Shown in pieces: positions 54,561 through 64,000 of a stretch of 64,000 bases of DNA (its first letter is position 1; the number at the start of each line of letters is the position of its first letter). The stretch spans positions 279,511,524 to 279,575,523 of the forward strand of contig NC_080540.1 in the NCBI RefSeq assembly GCF_028640845.1, in the 5' to 3' direction. The stretch is from Ahaetulla prasina. Its lineage: Eukaryota; Chordata; Lepidosauria; Squamata; Colubridae. The notes below the pieces were generated by a model, which was not told where the DNA came from, did no database searches, and worked only from the letters and a program-made list of their open reading frames with translations. The position numbers were made by a program, and so were the translations under genes.

Positions 54561-55039
54561 ATAATGCTTAATTATACTTAAGTATAATTTTGTAATATTT
54601 TAATTATTAAAGGTTATGTTGTGTATTTTTTATTTCTTGTAAGTCTTATGTCTTATTTCTATAGTACTGCTTGCACATAGTTCAAAATTTGATTTTTAAA
54701 AGTGTCATTCTACTAGTCTCTTATTAAAGCATTTGTAATATTGTTAATAGTGAAAATTGAAATTGTTTTTAAAAGGCTGATTTGGTTAAATGTATTGTTT
54801 ATTCCACTGTTTTTACCTTAGGGATTTTGTATGGTGCAATATTTAATTTTATTCATTCTCCATACTATATATCCAACTTTCTGTTCAAATGGTTCTTGAA
54901 GGCAAAACATTAATTTTTTGCAATTTTCAGTGTTTTGCTAACGTTGAGATGTTTCCTGACATCCTATTAGTACTGCAATGAATTAATAATTAATGACCAG
55001 GAAAATGCATCCTCTTAAGGTTTTTAAATGCTTAGAGAA
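54561..55039. other. AT-rich DNA, nothing recognised
   Basis: No gene or repeat is supported. Confidence 0.5.
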
Positions 55040-56165
55040 TAGGGGCCAATCACAACTTGTGAGGCTGAGCATTCTCATAGCAGTGAAAGAGAAGCCTGTC
55101 TCCCTGCTTATCATATAGATACTCCTGATCATTCAGCCTCTTCTGCATTCCTAATGGCTGGACCGGAGAGGCCATTAGATAGGACCTAAGCGATTCAGGG
55201 CTTGAAGGTCAACCCAAGCACTTAAACAATGGTTGGTAAGCAACTGATGGCCACAGTAGATCTGCCTGGTTGCCAGTTGCGACTTCCAGACTGTTTCTCA
55301 AGAAAAGCCCGCATGTACCATGTTGTAGTAACAAGGCAAGATGAAATCAAGGCTAACTGCGCCAAATATAATTGATTCAGGAAAGGGTCCAAGTCAGGGG
55401 TGAAATGCTACTGGTTCACTTTGGTTCGGTCGAACCGGTAGTAAAAAATGCTTTAAAAAGGTAAAAAAAAGGTTCCAACGATCGTGCGGCACAGCTGTGC
55501 CACGCGATTGTTGGAACCTTTTAAAAACTTTTTAAAAGCATTTTTTACTACCAGTTTGAGCGAATACGTAGTAAAAAATGCTTTAAAAAGTTTTTTAAAA
55601 AGGTTCCGATGATCACACGGCACAGCTGTGATCGTCAGAACCTTTTTTTTTTTTACTTTTTTAAAGCATTTTTTACTACCTATTGACCCAAACCGCCCAC
55701 CAAACCACACCCACAGAACCGGTAGCAACAAATTTTACATTTCACCACTGGCCCAAGTGGTGTACTACATTTCATTGTGCAAACTTTCGCCTCTCTACAG
55801 ATGTCATTTGTCATTCTAGGGACAGCTAAGAATTAAGGAACCCTCCCAAGCTGCAGACTTGCCATATCAGGGAAGCATAGTCTCAATTATAATTCTCATT
55901 TCCTGTTAACTGAACACATTTCCATCTTGTTTGGATTTAATTTCAGGCTGTTCTTCCTCATCCATCCAATTATTAAACTTGGGTAGCATTCAAATGTGCC
56001 AATTGCTTCCTTGGACTGGATAATAAGGAGAATGGTTGCTATGTGTAACCAGTCTACTAAAGGCAACCCAGTTCAAAGTTCTGGATGATATCCATGTAGT
56101 AGTATCACATAGCTATTGAACAGCATGTGGGACCCCATAGGTCAGACTATTAGTTTTGGGAAAAG
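55040..56165. mobile_element. Degenerate CR1/L3 3' region, split by a hAT element
   Basis: The blocks CATGTTGTAGTAACAAGGCA, GTTTGGATTTAATTTCAGGC plus TGTTCTTCCTCATCCATCC, and GTAGTAGTATCACATAGCTA plus TTGAACAGCATGTGGGACC occur in the order expected for this type of 3' region and continue across the insert at 55395-55750. Orientation is not assigned. Confidence 0.45.
55387..55758. mobile_element. Non-autonomous hAT-type element (356 bp) with internal palindromes
   Basis: The element proper is 55395-55750, CAGGGGTGAAATGCTACTGG to ACATTTCACCACTG, flanked by GTCCAAGT and GCCCAAGT (7 of 8). The interior holds two successive inverted repeats built on AGTAAAAAATGCTTTAAAAAG and GGTTCCAACGATCG, i.e. 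two internal hairpins of 60 bp or more. Confidence 0.9.
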
Positions 56166-56833
56166 AGAGTATTGGATCCAGTGTTGTCCTGCTGCACACT
56201 GGTCTGTGGTTGCCGTGGGAGACACAAATACCTAAATGAGCAACACACCATGTGTGTTCTTCAGAGCAAGAAAACCAGGGAAATCCAACACTGCATCATG
56301 GCAGATATGGTAGCATGATTTGTGATCCCAGCTAATTGTGCTTACTTTGACAAACCATATAGCAAATAATGACTTAAGTGTCTTGTGTGAAACAGCCACA
56401 CATTCACCTTTTTCTATATCGTGCTGTGCTACTCTGTTGTGAGACCTTTTTGTCTTCTGCGTGATGTATAATGATAGTTGAATGGCAAATCATTTTGGTA
56501 CATTGCTGAAAAATCTCCAGGTAGTCTCCCAGAAGGAACTTTCACTTGATTGTTGTTTTTAGTTCCCTGAAAGGAACTCATAATGCAAAACAACCTGAAA
56601 GAGGCACTGACTAAGTGTTTGGCAGCAGCATATTCTACTTTCCTATTGCAGTGAGCAATTGCATAGAATGAGAAACTGAATGAGCTGGGAATCCTCAGTA
56701 TTGATAAGTATACTTGGAGTACACATTTCATTCTGGATTTTTTTGATAGTTAAAAAAATCCCTCTGTAACAACACTTTGCTAGGTTTGTATTTGATTTCC
56801 ACCCACATGAATTAATTCCCTCCTTTATCAATG
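56166..56833. other. Nothing recognised
   Basis: No gene or repeat is supported. Confidence 0.5.
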
Positions 56834-57020
56834 AGAACAATCAACCAAAGGAACAGCTTCCCTCCAGAGGTTGTGGGAGCTTCATCACTGGAGGCTTTCA
56901 AGAAGAGACTGGACTGCCATTTGTCAGAAATGGTGTAGGGTCTCCTGCTTGGGTTGGGGGGGAGGTGGGTTGGACTAGATGACCTACAAGATCCCTTCCA
57001 ACTCTGTTAATCTGTAATCT
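56834..57020 (+). mobile_element. CR1 LINE 3' end
   Basis: CAGCTTCCCTCCAGAGGTTG, GGAGGCTTTCAAGAAGAGAC, GGACTAGATGACCTACAAG and CCCTTCCAACTCTG keep the CR1 order. Confidence 0.88.
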
Positions 57021-57358
57021 TTCCCTTATACGTTACACGATTTTTGAATAAGTTGCTCCTTATATCCTTGAGCTTCCATATAACACTGGAACATTAAAAT
57101 AACATTAAAATAACTGAGTCCTGTACAGTATCCTGCAAAGACGGCAACATTTGGGAGCTTAACTGTTTAACAGATAGAAGGGCTGTACCTTGGAAACTTC
57201 TTCTCTTTGATGGTGTCATGCAATCCACATCTTTTCATCTTAACCCTAATTTTTATAGTCTCTTGCAGTGATCATGCAAAAAGCAGGATTAATGCAGAGA
57301 TCAATAAATGAACAGTGTTTTTATTATGTTCAACTTTCTATGTATAATCTGAGCAAAT
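57021..57358. other. Nothing recognised
   Basis: No gene or repeat is supported. Confidence 0.5.
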
Positions 57359-57903
57359 ATAGTTGTCGTGTCCCACTCCTCCGCTGATGACCAGGTCGGG
57401 GAAGTCCGTATCAGGCGTGCCTCTGCAGCTCTGCCAAAGTCCTAGCAAAGTTCTCAAGGCAGGCAGGAGACCAGGAAGTGACTTCAGCAATCCAAGGTAG
57501 ACTTTGCCTGACTCAGAGAATGCCAGAAAGCAGATCCTTTATATAGGCCATGGGGTGTGGCTCCATGACTCAGCACTTATCCAGGCCTGCCCCTCCCTTC
57601 CTTTTGCTGACGCTGCCTATCAATTCTCCTGAAGCGAGGATCTCTCCAGGCTCCAGCTGTTGGCAATTCACATTCCTCAGGCTCACATGCTGTGGGGGAG
57701 GGGGAGGGGTCTAGTTGCTCCATTTGCCTGGGCATGGAGCCAGGGCTGGGGGCTGGAGGCATGTCAGGTCCTTCGTCTTGTTCGGCCTGTCTGGGCATGG
57801 TGCCAGGGCTGGGGCCTGGAGGCATGCTAGGACATTCCTCAGCGTTCGGCAGGAGATAAGAGGGACCCGGCTGCGGGGAAAGCGAGCGAGACACAGCAAT
57901 AGT
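57359..57903 (-). mobile_element. Solo LTR (535 bp), 5-bp target duplication
   Basis: The LTR is 57364-57898, TGTCGTGTCC to GAGACACAGCA, flanked by ATAGT. On the minus strand a TATA box CCTATATAAAGG is at 57536-57547. Upstream, a roughly 60-bp unit is duplicated (57725-57835) and lies in an open frame with PxPSPGxMPRQ repeats. It shares the TCATGACTCAGCACTT/CAGGCCTGCCCCTCCC region with 40861-41437. The internal region of the element is lost. Confidence 0.88.
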
Positions 57904-57914
57904 TTAAAAAGAAC

Positions 57915-58066
57915 CACTAAGGCAGGGCTGTCAAACTCCTGGCCCGTGGGCCGGATGCATCATGCATTGGCTATCCCTATGCCTGGTTTAGCGAAGTGGG
58001 GGGAAAGTCCCAATACGTCAAGTGATGGCACCATGACGATGTGAGTTTGAGACCCTCAAACCAAGG
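57915..58066. mobile_element. hAT-type MITE (136 bp), diverged
   Basis: The element proper is 57923-58058, CAGGGCTGTCAAACTCCTGG to GAGTTTGAGACCCTCA, flanked by CACTAAGG and AACCAAGG (6 of 8). Confidence 0.75.
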
Positions 58067-58280
58067 GGTCCTTAGTGCTCTCTGAGCTTGGTTTCTTTCT
58101 CGCAGACGTTTCATTACCCAAAGCAGATAACATCATCAGTGCTCATTATGTTACCCAGTTTGGATAATGAAACATCTATAAGAAAACAACCAAGCTCAAA
58201 GAGCACTACTTTCATTTCAATCCTGAGCAACAAATATTCTCCTTCACCAATAAAACTAAACTGTTTCTCATCAGAGTAAG

Positions 58281-58387
58281 AATGAGGACCCAGATTGTTG
58301 GGGGCAATATACTGACACTGTAAACTGCTTAGAGGGGGCTGTAAAGCACCATGAGGCTGTATATAAGTCTAAGTGCTATTGTTATTG
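58281..58387 (+). mobile_element. tRNA-derived SINE, 3' half only
   Basis: AATGAGGACCCAGATTGTTG through AAGTCTAAGTGCTATTG. The tRNA-like head is missing. Confidence 0.8.
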
Positions 58388-58425
58388 CAGCATTAATTAT
58401 ATTATTTGGGATGAGAATATCAGTG

Positions 58426-58696
58426 AAACTGTTCAGAGGTGGGTTTCAGCAGGTTCTGACCAGTTCTGGAGAACCGGTAGTGGAAATTTTGAGTAGTTCG
58501 GAGAACCGGTAGTATAAATTCTGGCTGGCCCCGACTCCATCTATTCTCTGCCTTCCAAGTCCCAGCTGATCAGGAGGAAATGGGGATTTTGCAGTAACCT
58601 CCCCCTGGCACACCCACCAAGCCATGCCACACCCACCATGCCACATCCACAGAACCGGTAGTAAAAAATTTTTTGAAACCCACTACTGAAACTGTT
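58426..58696. mobile_element. Non-autonomous hAT-type element (255 bp), perfect 8-bp target duplication
   Basis: The element proper is 58434-58688, CAGAGGTGGGTTTCAGC to GAAACCCACTACTG, flanked by AAACTGTT. Confidence 0.94.
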
Positions 58697-59246
58697 CCTA
58701 CGGTTTGTACAAGTCTACAATCCAACTACATTTACACTAGCCTCTCTCTCCCTCTCTAGTCAATGTCTACATTTTGAAGATGATTATAATGTATTTTCCA
58801 GGACATATATTTTCCGTATGGCACTGTTTGTTAGAATATTTCTTATAACCCGAGACTCCTTAGAAAATGGTATTCAATATTTATTTTTATTTCACAAAAA
58901 AACATACATTCAATGGATAAGTCTGTCAGAAGTGAGAGCCAAGTTTTTATATTTAGTCTCCTGAATCTCTGCTCTTAATTGTTTTTAAGTTAACTGGAAT
59001 TGCACAGTGAGAATGTCTGCTTTTGTCTGGGGGTATGTGAGCCTCAGCATTAATTAAGCTAATTATAACTTTTGTTTACAAATACCTGGATGCAGCCTCA
59101 TCCACATGTAAAACATAGAAACAGTAAACGTAGTGCTGACAGGCCCTTTCTATTTCCGTTCGAACTCTGGCAAATAAAAATAGTATTGTAGGTGTTTTTT
59201 AGCTGCATAATTTATTCAACACATGGGTGAGATTTGTGGTGAACTT
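58697..59246. other. Nothing recognised
   Basis: No gene or repeat is supported. Confidence 0.5.
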
Positions 59247-59633
59247 TTTATTTATATTTATTTATTTATTTGTAAATCATATATAAGATAACATGTAAAA
59301 GTATAAACATAATTTGGATACATGAAAAGAGTAAGTAAAAAAAGAATATTAGGACAGAGAAGGTAGGCACGCGGGTGCGCTTATGCACGCCCCTTACAGA
59401 CCTCTTAGGAATGGGATGAGGTCAACAGTAGACAGTTTAAGCTTAAAGTTTTGGGGGTTTGGGGAAGAGACCACAGAGTCAGGTAGTGCATTCCAGGCAT
59501 TGACCACTCTGTTGCTGAAATCATATTTTCTGCAATCGAGTTTGGAGCGGTTTACTTTGAGTTTGTATCTATTATTTGCTCGTGTATTGTTGTGGTTGAA
59601 ACTGAAGTAGTCATTGACTGGTAGGGCATTGCT
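59247..59633 (-). mobile_element. CR1-superfamily LINE 3' end
   Basis: The minus strand encodes YKLKVNRSKLDCRKYDFSNR and then VVNAWNALPDSVV, with an (AAAT)n tail. It is the same family as 41953-42800 and more strongly 5'-truncated. Confidence 0.88.
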
Positions 59634-61046
59634 TGTTCGTGCTTTGAGTGAAACCATTCTATCAGATTTAGTCCCTGCCCCCCCCCAATTTTCTTTTCAG
59701 CAGGACAGTAACCAACCTAAGGTTGTGCTGTTTTAAAAGAGAAGCTAGAGAGCATAGTTTTCATAATAGATGAAAGGCTGTTGGAATTCCCTCCCTTGTT
59801 CTTCTATAACTGAGGTCTTGTTTCTAGCAAAAAGATAATCAAGCAGAGGCCCCAGGGAGGAAAAAAAGTGCCGTTATCCATTTTGAGTCCCTCAGATCTT
59901 CTGGGAACATTTGCATTAATTGGCGGCAAATTTCAACCCGAGTTACGAAACACCCATCAACTGCAGCGTATTTTCTAAAACAGGCTGAAAGCAACCCCGG
60001 ATTCTCTGCCAAGCCACAGGAAACACACCCCTGAAAAACTTGTGTCCCTGCCCACATGCACAATATAGTACCTCTCACTTCACAATTGCCTGCTGGTTGC
60101 TGACCACAAAATTTTTTGCCACCTTCTGATCTGTAGGATTCCACCCAGCCTCCATTTAGAAACACCCTTGCATTATGTGCCTTTAGCTCTGTTGCTGGGC
60201 CTGGGACCAATTTCAAACTTCAATAAGCTGTCTTCTAGGCTAATTGTGGAAGTGGTTCCTTCTTACCTACTTATCTTCTTATCTACAGATTTTATAAAGA
60301 ACATGGAACATAGAATAATAAGGTTGGAAGACAATTTGGTGGGGCCAATGGTTGTCCTGGTTTTATTTTTATCCTACTGTAATCTGGCAACTCTCAGTGG
60401 TTATTTACATGAAAATGATCTTGCCAACTACTTATATGATATTCATAATCTTAATCATTTTAAAAATCTGCCCAAGGTGAAAAGTGAGCTATACATTTTA
60501 TAAAGAACAAGTAACCCTAATCATGTAAAATAAATGTACAGCTTATCAGACGCTTATGAAAAGTTCCCTGAAGGTTTGTGTAATTTGAAATTAAGATTTA
60601 AATTCCCCCTGTTCTTTTTTAGACCAGACTTTTAAAAATACGCATGTACGTATGTAATTACACAAAGGTTAATTGAATATTCTATAAATCTGTTGCCACT
60701 TGTTAGCATTCCAGAAACTGAATCTGGAATTTTGAGTACAAAACAATTAGGGGGTTTCCACTAGCCACAAATGATTTAAAAATATTAATCTGTTTAATGG
60801 GGATGTGCCTCTCCTGTAGTGAGGCAATTAAAAAGGTGGTATATTACAACTAATCTAATTTTTTATATTACATTTACAGGATAATTTAGGCAACCACTTG
60901 AACAGTATTCCTTGTCAAAAAATGCCCTGCTTCTGATGCATCTAAAATGGTAAAAGCATCACATTCGTTAATGGAACTACGTTGAAACATGTTCCATGAC
61001 ACTCAGTGTTGGCAAAATTAATTCTTAGCTTTGTGTAGAAAGTTCA
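59634..61046. other. Nothing recognised
   Basis: Two open frames of over 100 codons (59839-60216 minus and 60168-60503 plus) have no recognisable motif and overlap antisense. No gene is supported. Confidence 0.5.
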
Positions 61047-61338
61047 GTCCCTGGCAGAGGTGGGTTTCAGCAGGTTCTGACCAGTTCTGGAGTACCGGTA
61101 GCGGAAATTTTGAGTAGTTCGGAGAACCGGTAAATACCACCTCTGACTGGCCCTGCCCCCATTTATTCTCTGCCTCCCCAGTCCCAGATGATTGGGAGGA
61201 AATGGGGATTTTGCAGTAACCTTCCCCTGGATTGGGATGGGAATGGAGATTTTACAGTATCCTTCCCCTGCCACGCCCACGAAGCCACACCTACAGAACC
61301 AGTAATACAAATTTTTTAATCCCACCACTGGTCCTTGG
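61047..61338. mobile_element. Non-autonomous hAT-type element (276 bp)
   Basis: The element proper is 61055-61330, CAGAGGTGGGTTTCAGC to TTTAATCCCACCACTG, flanked by GTCCCTGG and GTCCTTGG (7 of 8). Confidence 0.93.
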
Positions 61339-62286
61339 TATTCTTCTCATAATACAATGGTCCACTCCTTGTTATATATATATATAGTATTCTACACATC
61401 TGCGGACACAATAACGATTCAAGCCCCAGAATTTTAGTTTTCTCTCCAGTTTCCTTGGCAGCTGAGAAACAGCAGGAGTTACTTGCAAGTGATAGGAAGA
61501 ATTCATATTGGTTCTGTTCTCTGGATGCACATAAGCAGGTTGGGGAAAAGAGGAGACACAGCCCAATGCGTAAGTTCTATTCTCCGCCCAGTTTAAACTC
61601 TATTTTTTTTTTTTGAGTTTTCTGGGCATACCATAAGGAAGTGAAATGAAATGGTGGAATCACGAACAATACAGTTCTAATATGAAGTGGATGAAATGAC
61701 CTTGGGGGAAAGTAAATGAACTCAATACTTATTGTATAATGAACACCAGACTTTGAAGATTGGAGTGGCATATAAAATAAAGACGGGGAAAAAAAGGTAA
61801 CACACTTAGGAAAATAAGACAAAGACCCAGCAGTTGGATTTGCACAATATGTTTGATTAATGCTAACCTTGATTTTTGCACCTCAGGATGTGGTGCAACT
61901 TCAGCCTTCATGTTTCAGTGTACTTTATGAATCCAGATAATGGGTTGTCTCAACAACTGAGTTCAATGTGTTGAGTGAATTCAGTCAATATGAATAAAAT
62001 ATTTGGGGAGCTGGGGTGTGTGTGTAGAATAAAAAAGGATTTATGATGTTCTTTATTGAGAACACTGAATTGTCGGCTCAGTTCTGATTTAAGCTGGTAT
62101 GAACTTGTCTGTACTGCAACGACTTACCATCAATTCCTATATATGTTTCCTTGTATGAAAATCTACTTCAGAATATGCCCCACTGAAATCACTTCCTTTG
62201 AATCCGCATTTCCTTGTTTTAAGGAAGCATGCTATAAAAAGGTCTGAAACTTATAGGAATAATAGCTACTTCCTATAGCGCTAGAA
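61339..62286. other. Nothing recognised
   Basis: A short TA run near 61375-61390 only. Confidence 0.5.
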
Positions 62287-62626
62287 GGGATGCATTGGCT
62301 CAGTGGCTAAGAGGCTGAGCTTGTCAATTGAAAGGTTGGCAGTTCAGTGGTTTGAATCCCTAGTGCCGCATAGCAGGGTGAGCTCCTGTTACTTGTCCCA
62401 GCTTCTGCCAACCTAGCAGTTTGAAAGCACATAAAAAATGCAAGTAGAAAAATAGGGACCGCCTTTGGTGGGAAGGTAACAGCGTTCCATGCGCCTTTGG
62501 CATTTAGTCATGCCAGCAACATGACCATGGACAGCGCTGGCTCTTCGGCTTTGAAATGGAGATGAGCACCGCCCCCTAGAGTCGGGAATGACTAGCACGT
62601 GTGTGTGAGGGGAACCTTTACCTTTA
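62287..62626 (+). mobile_element. Sauria-type SINE
   Basis: It has TTGGCTCAGTGGCTAAGAGG (box A), GGTTTGAATCCCTAG (box B, C to T), the usual body with a short deletion around the GACGTCTTCGG segment, and a CCTTTACCTTTA tail. Confidence 0.9.
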
Positions 62627-62627
62627 T

Positions 62628-62862
62628 GGGACCTATGGTGGCGTCATGCAGTGATTAGAATGAGTACTGCAGGCTAACTCATTGCTCACCGCTAGGAGTT
62701 CGATTCTGAATGGTTCAAGGTTGATTCATCCTTCCATCCTTCCAAGGTCAGTAAAATGAGGATCCAGATTGTTGGGGGCAATACGCTGACTTTGTAAACA
62801 TCTTAGAAAGGGCTGTAAAGCACCGTGAAGCAGTATATAAATCTAAGTGCTATTGTTATCTT
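62628..62862 (+). mobile_element. tRNA-derived SINE with MIR/L2-like tail
   Basis: GATTAGAATGAGTACTGCAG, GGAGTTCGATTCTGAATGG, AAAATGAGGATCCAGATTG and AATCTAAGTGCTATTG. It lies immediately after the Sauria SINE. Confidence 0.82.
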
Positions 62863-63540
62863 GTAAGAACACAAATTGGATGAACAGGATTCAGTGCTTC
62901 TGAAAATACAGTGAATATATGCTATCTGGCAATGAAGTTGAAAAAAACAGAATGTTATCATTTGTGGACTCCAGAAGTCATACTAGGAGTCCTCCAATCT
63001 TCCATATATGCAAATAGCAGATGATCTTGTAAGTTGTCTTTTGCTATTCTTAAGGGAACTGCTTTATTCTTTCTTTCAAATATGATGTGATGACAATATA
63101 TCACCAAGATCAGATTCAGACACTTCACTGACTGCATATAGATAGAATAATTGCATTATGCTTGCTGTATGTAAAATGTATGTAAAATGACTTGGGAGGA
63201 AGTCATTTTCTGAAGAACTCTGGGTGGAAAGGCTTGTCATATGGACTGACTGAAGATCTTATGGCAGGGTTGCCATACCTGGCCTGCAGATATTCAAATG
63301 ATTATTAGATGACAGCAAAGAACTAGGACTTTCTGCATTGTTGTTGCCACCTAGTGGTCATCAGGATTTTTGTAGTGCAATCTAAAAAATCTAGACCTTT
63401 TCTCATGTGGTCTCTGATAAAATATTGGAAATAAAATAGAGTATTATTATTCTGGATTATGGTGAGAAATAGGGTTTTGTGCTAATAGAAAGCAAGACGT
63501 TCCTTTCAATATTATATATATCTGGGATGCATTTTCCCAG
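62863..63540. other. Nothing recognised apart from a CTCF-like site
   Basis: No gene or repeat is supported. The CTCF-like core lies at 63345-63357. Confidence 0.5.
63345..63357 (-). promoter_or_regulatory. CTCF-type core motif
   Basis: The minus strand reads CCACTAGGTGGCA, an exact fit to the CCASYAGRKGGCR core. Confidence 0.5.
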
Positions 63541-63783
63541 GATAACCGCGGTGGCGGAGTGGTTAGAATGCAGTACTGCAGGCTACTTCTGCTGATCACC
63601 AGCTGCCAGCAGTTTGGCAGATCAAATCTCACCAGGCTTAAGGTTGACTCAGCCTTCCATCCTTCAGAGGTGGGTAAAATGCGACCCAGATTGTTGGGGG
63701 TAAAAGGCTGACTCTGTAAACCACTTAGAGAGGGGCTGTAAAGCACTGTGAAGTGGTATATAAATCTAAGTGCTATTGCTATA
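63541..63783 (+). mobile_element. tRNA-derived SINE with MIR/L2-like tail, best copy
   Basis: GTGGCGGAGTGGTTAGAATG (box A), a B-box region weakened to GGCAGATCAAATCTCACC, CCTTCCATCCTTCAGAGG, GACCCAGATTGTTGGGGG, and the end AATCTAAGTGCTATTGCTAT. Confidence 0.88.
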
Positions 63784-64000
63784 ACACAGTACATGCATTC
63801 AAGGCATGTTTACATGCCAAGCTTAGTGTAAATCATAGTTAAGCGATTTATTCTTGGCTCCATGCCAGATGACCTAACAACTCGTGTTCAGTTGCAGTTT
63901 TTGGCCATTCCAGAATCTATGCCAACTTCATGGTTGGTGATTGGGGGAGTGGAAATATCACCCTTTCATGAATGAACTTAACTTGATCAAGTTGGAGTCA
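63784..64000. other. Nothing recognised
   Basis: End of window; no gene or repeat is supported. Confidence 0.5.

Noticed and set aside
59839..60503. Two overlapping antisense frames of 111-125 codons
   Set aside because: No motif, no repeat relation and no splice signals; consistent with chance.
60168..60503. Membrane-protein-like frame with hydrophobic stretches
   Set aside because: The hydrophobicity follows from T-rich DNA; there is no signal or domain evidence.

Overview
The window looks like vertebrate, AT-rich, non-coding chromosomal DNA from a squamate reptile, most likely a snake. The evidence is the repeat content: Sauria-type SINEs with AAAGGT/ACCTTT tails, Bov-B/RTE fragments, CR1 3' ends that run into (AATAG)n or (ATTCT)n tails (a combination described from snakes), L1 and R4-like LINE pieces, a Penelope-like cluster, a Helitron piece and many short hAT-type DNA elements. 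There is no bacterial gene organisation and no complete protein-coding gene that I can recognise. No sequence search was possible, so family names rest on motifs and termini read by eye.

Layout. 1-5 kb: an old CR1/L3-type reverse transcriptase fragment split by a hAT element, a second hAT element, and one unexplained open stretch on the minus strand (about 2.3-2.55 kb). 5-11 kb: mostly unique AT-rich DNA with an R4-like LINE remnant, an old SINE and an L1 3' end. 11.15-12.75 kb: a strong CpG island with GC boxes, an ETS/GABP site and splice-donor-like sites facing both ways. It is the best candidate for a real gene promoter here, possibly bidirectional, but the gene or genes cannot be named. 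13-27 kb: intron-like or intergenic DNA with Bov-B, CR1, SINE and MITE remnants, including a nearly perfect 121-bp palindromic MITE. 27.6-29.2 kb: a Penelope-like cluster of inverted copies carrying hammerhead-ribozyme-like cores, a CCAAT-box array and a repeat-containing open frame. 29.7-34 kb: L1, hAT and Sauria SINE. 34.37-37.16 kb: a 1.21-kb tandem duplication whose junction is a chimeric hAT element. 38.7-39.5 kb: a Tc1-like element nested in a hAT element. 40.9-41.4 and 57.4-57.9 kb: two solo LTRs with 5-bp target duplications. 42-53 kb: four related CR1-superfamily LINE 3' ends (a fifth piece of the same kind lies at 59.2-59.6 kb), one of them rearranged and carrying a long open endonuclease frame; also a Helitron fragment split by a hAT element, and a Bov-B 3' end with a 16-bp target duplication, itself split by a hAT element. 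54-64 kb: a 27-bp tandem repeat, a CCT tract, old LINE 3' regions, further hAT elements and SINEs.

The most consistent signal is the density of short non-autonomous hAT-type elements. I resolved about twenty to base precision by their 8-bp target duplications, and several are nested in other elements, which gives a relative insertion order. The most informative structures are the hAT-mediated tandem duplication, the Penelope-like inverted cluster with ribozyme-like cores, and the LINE in which the endonuclease region is joined directly to the 3' tail.
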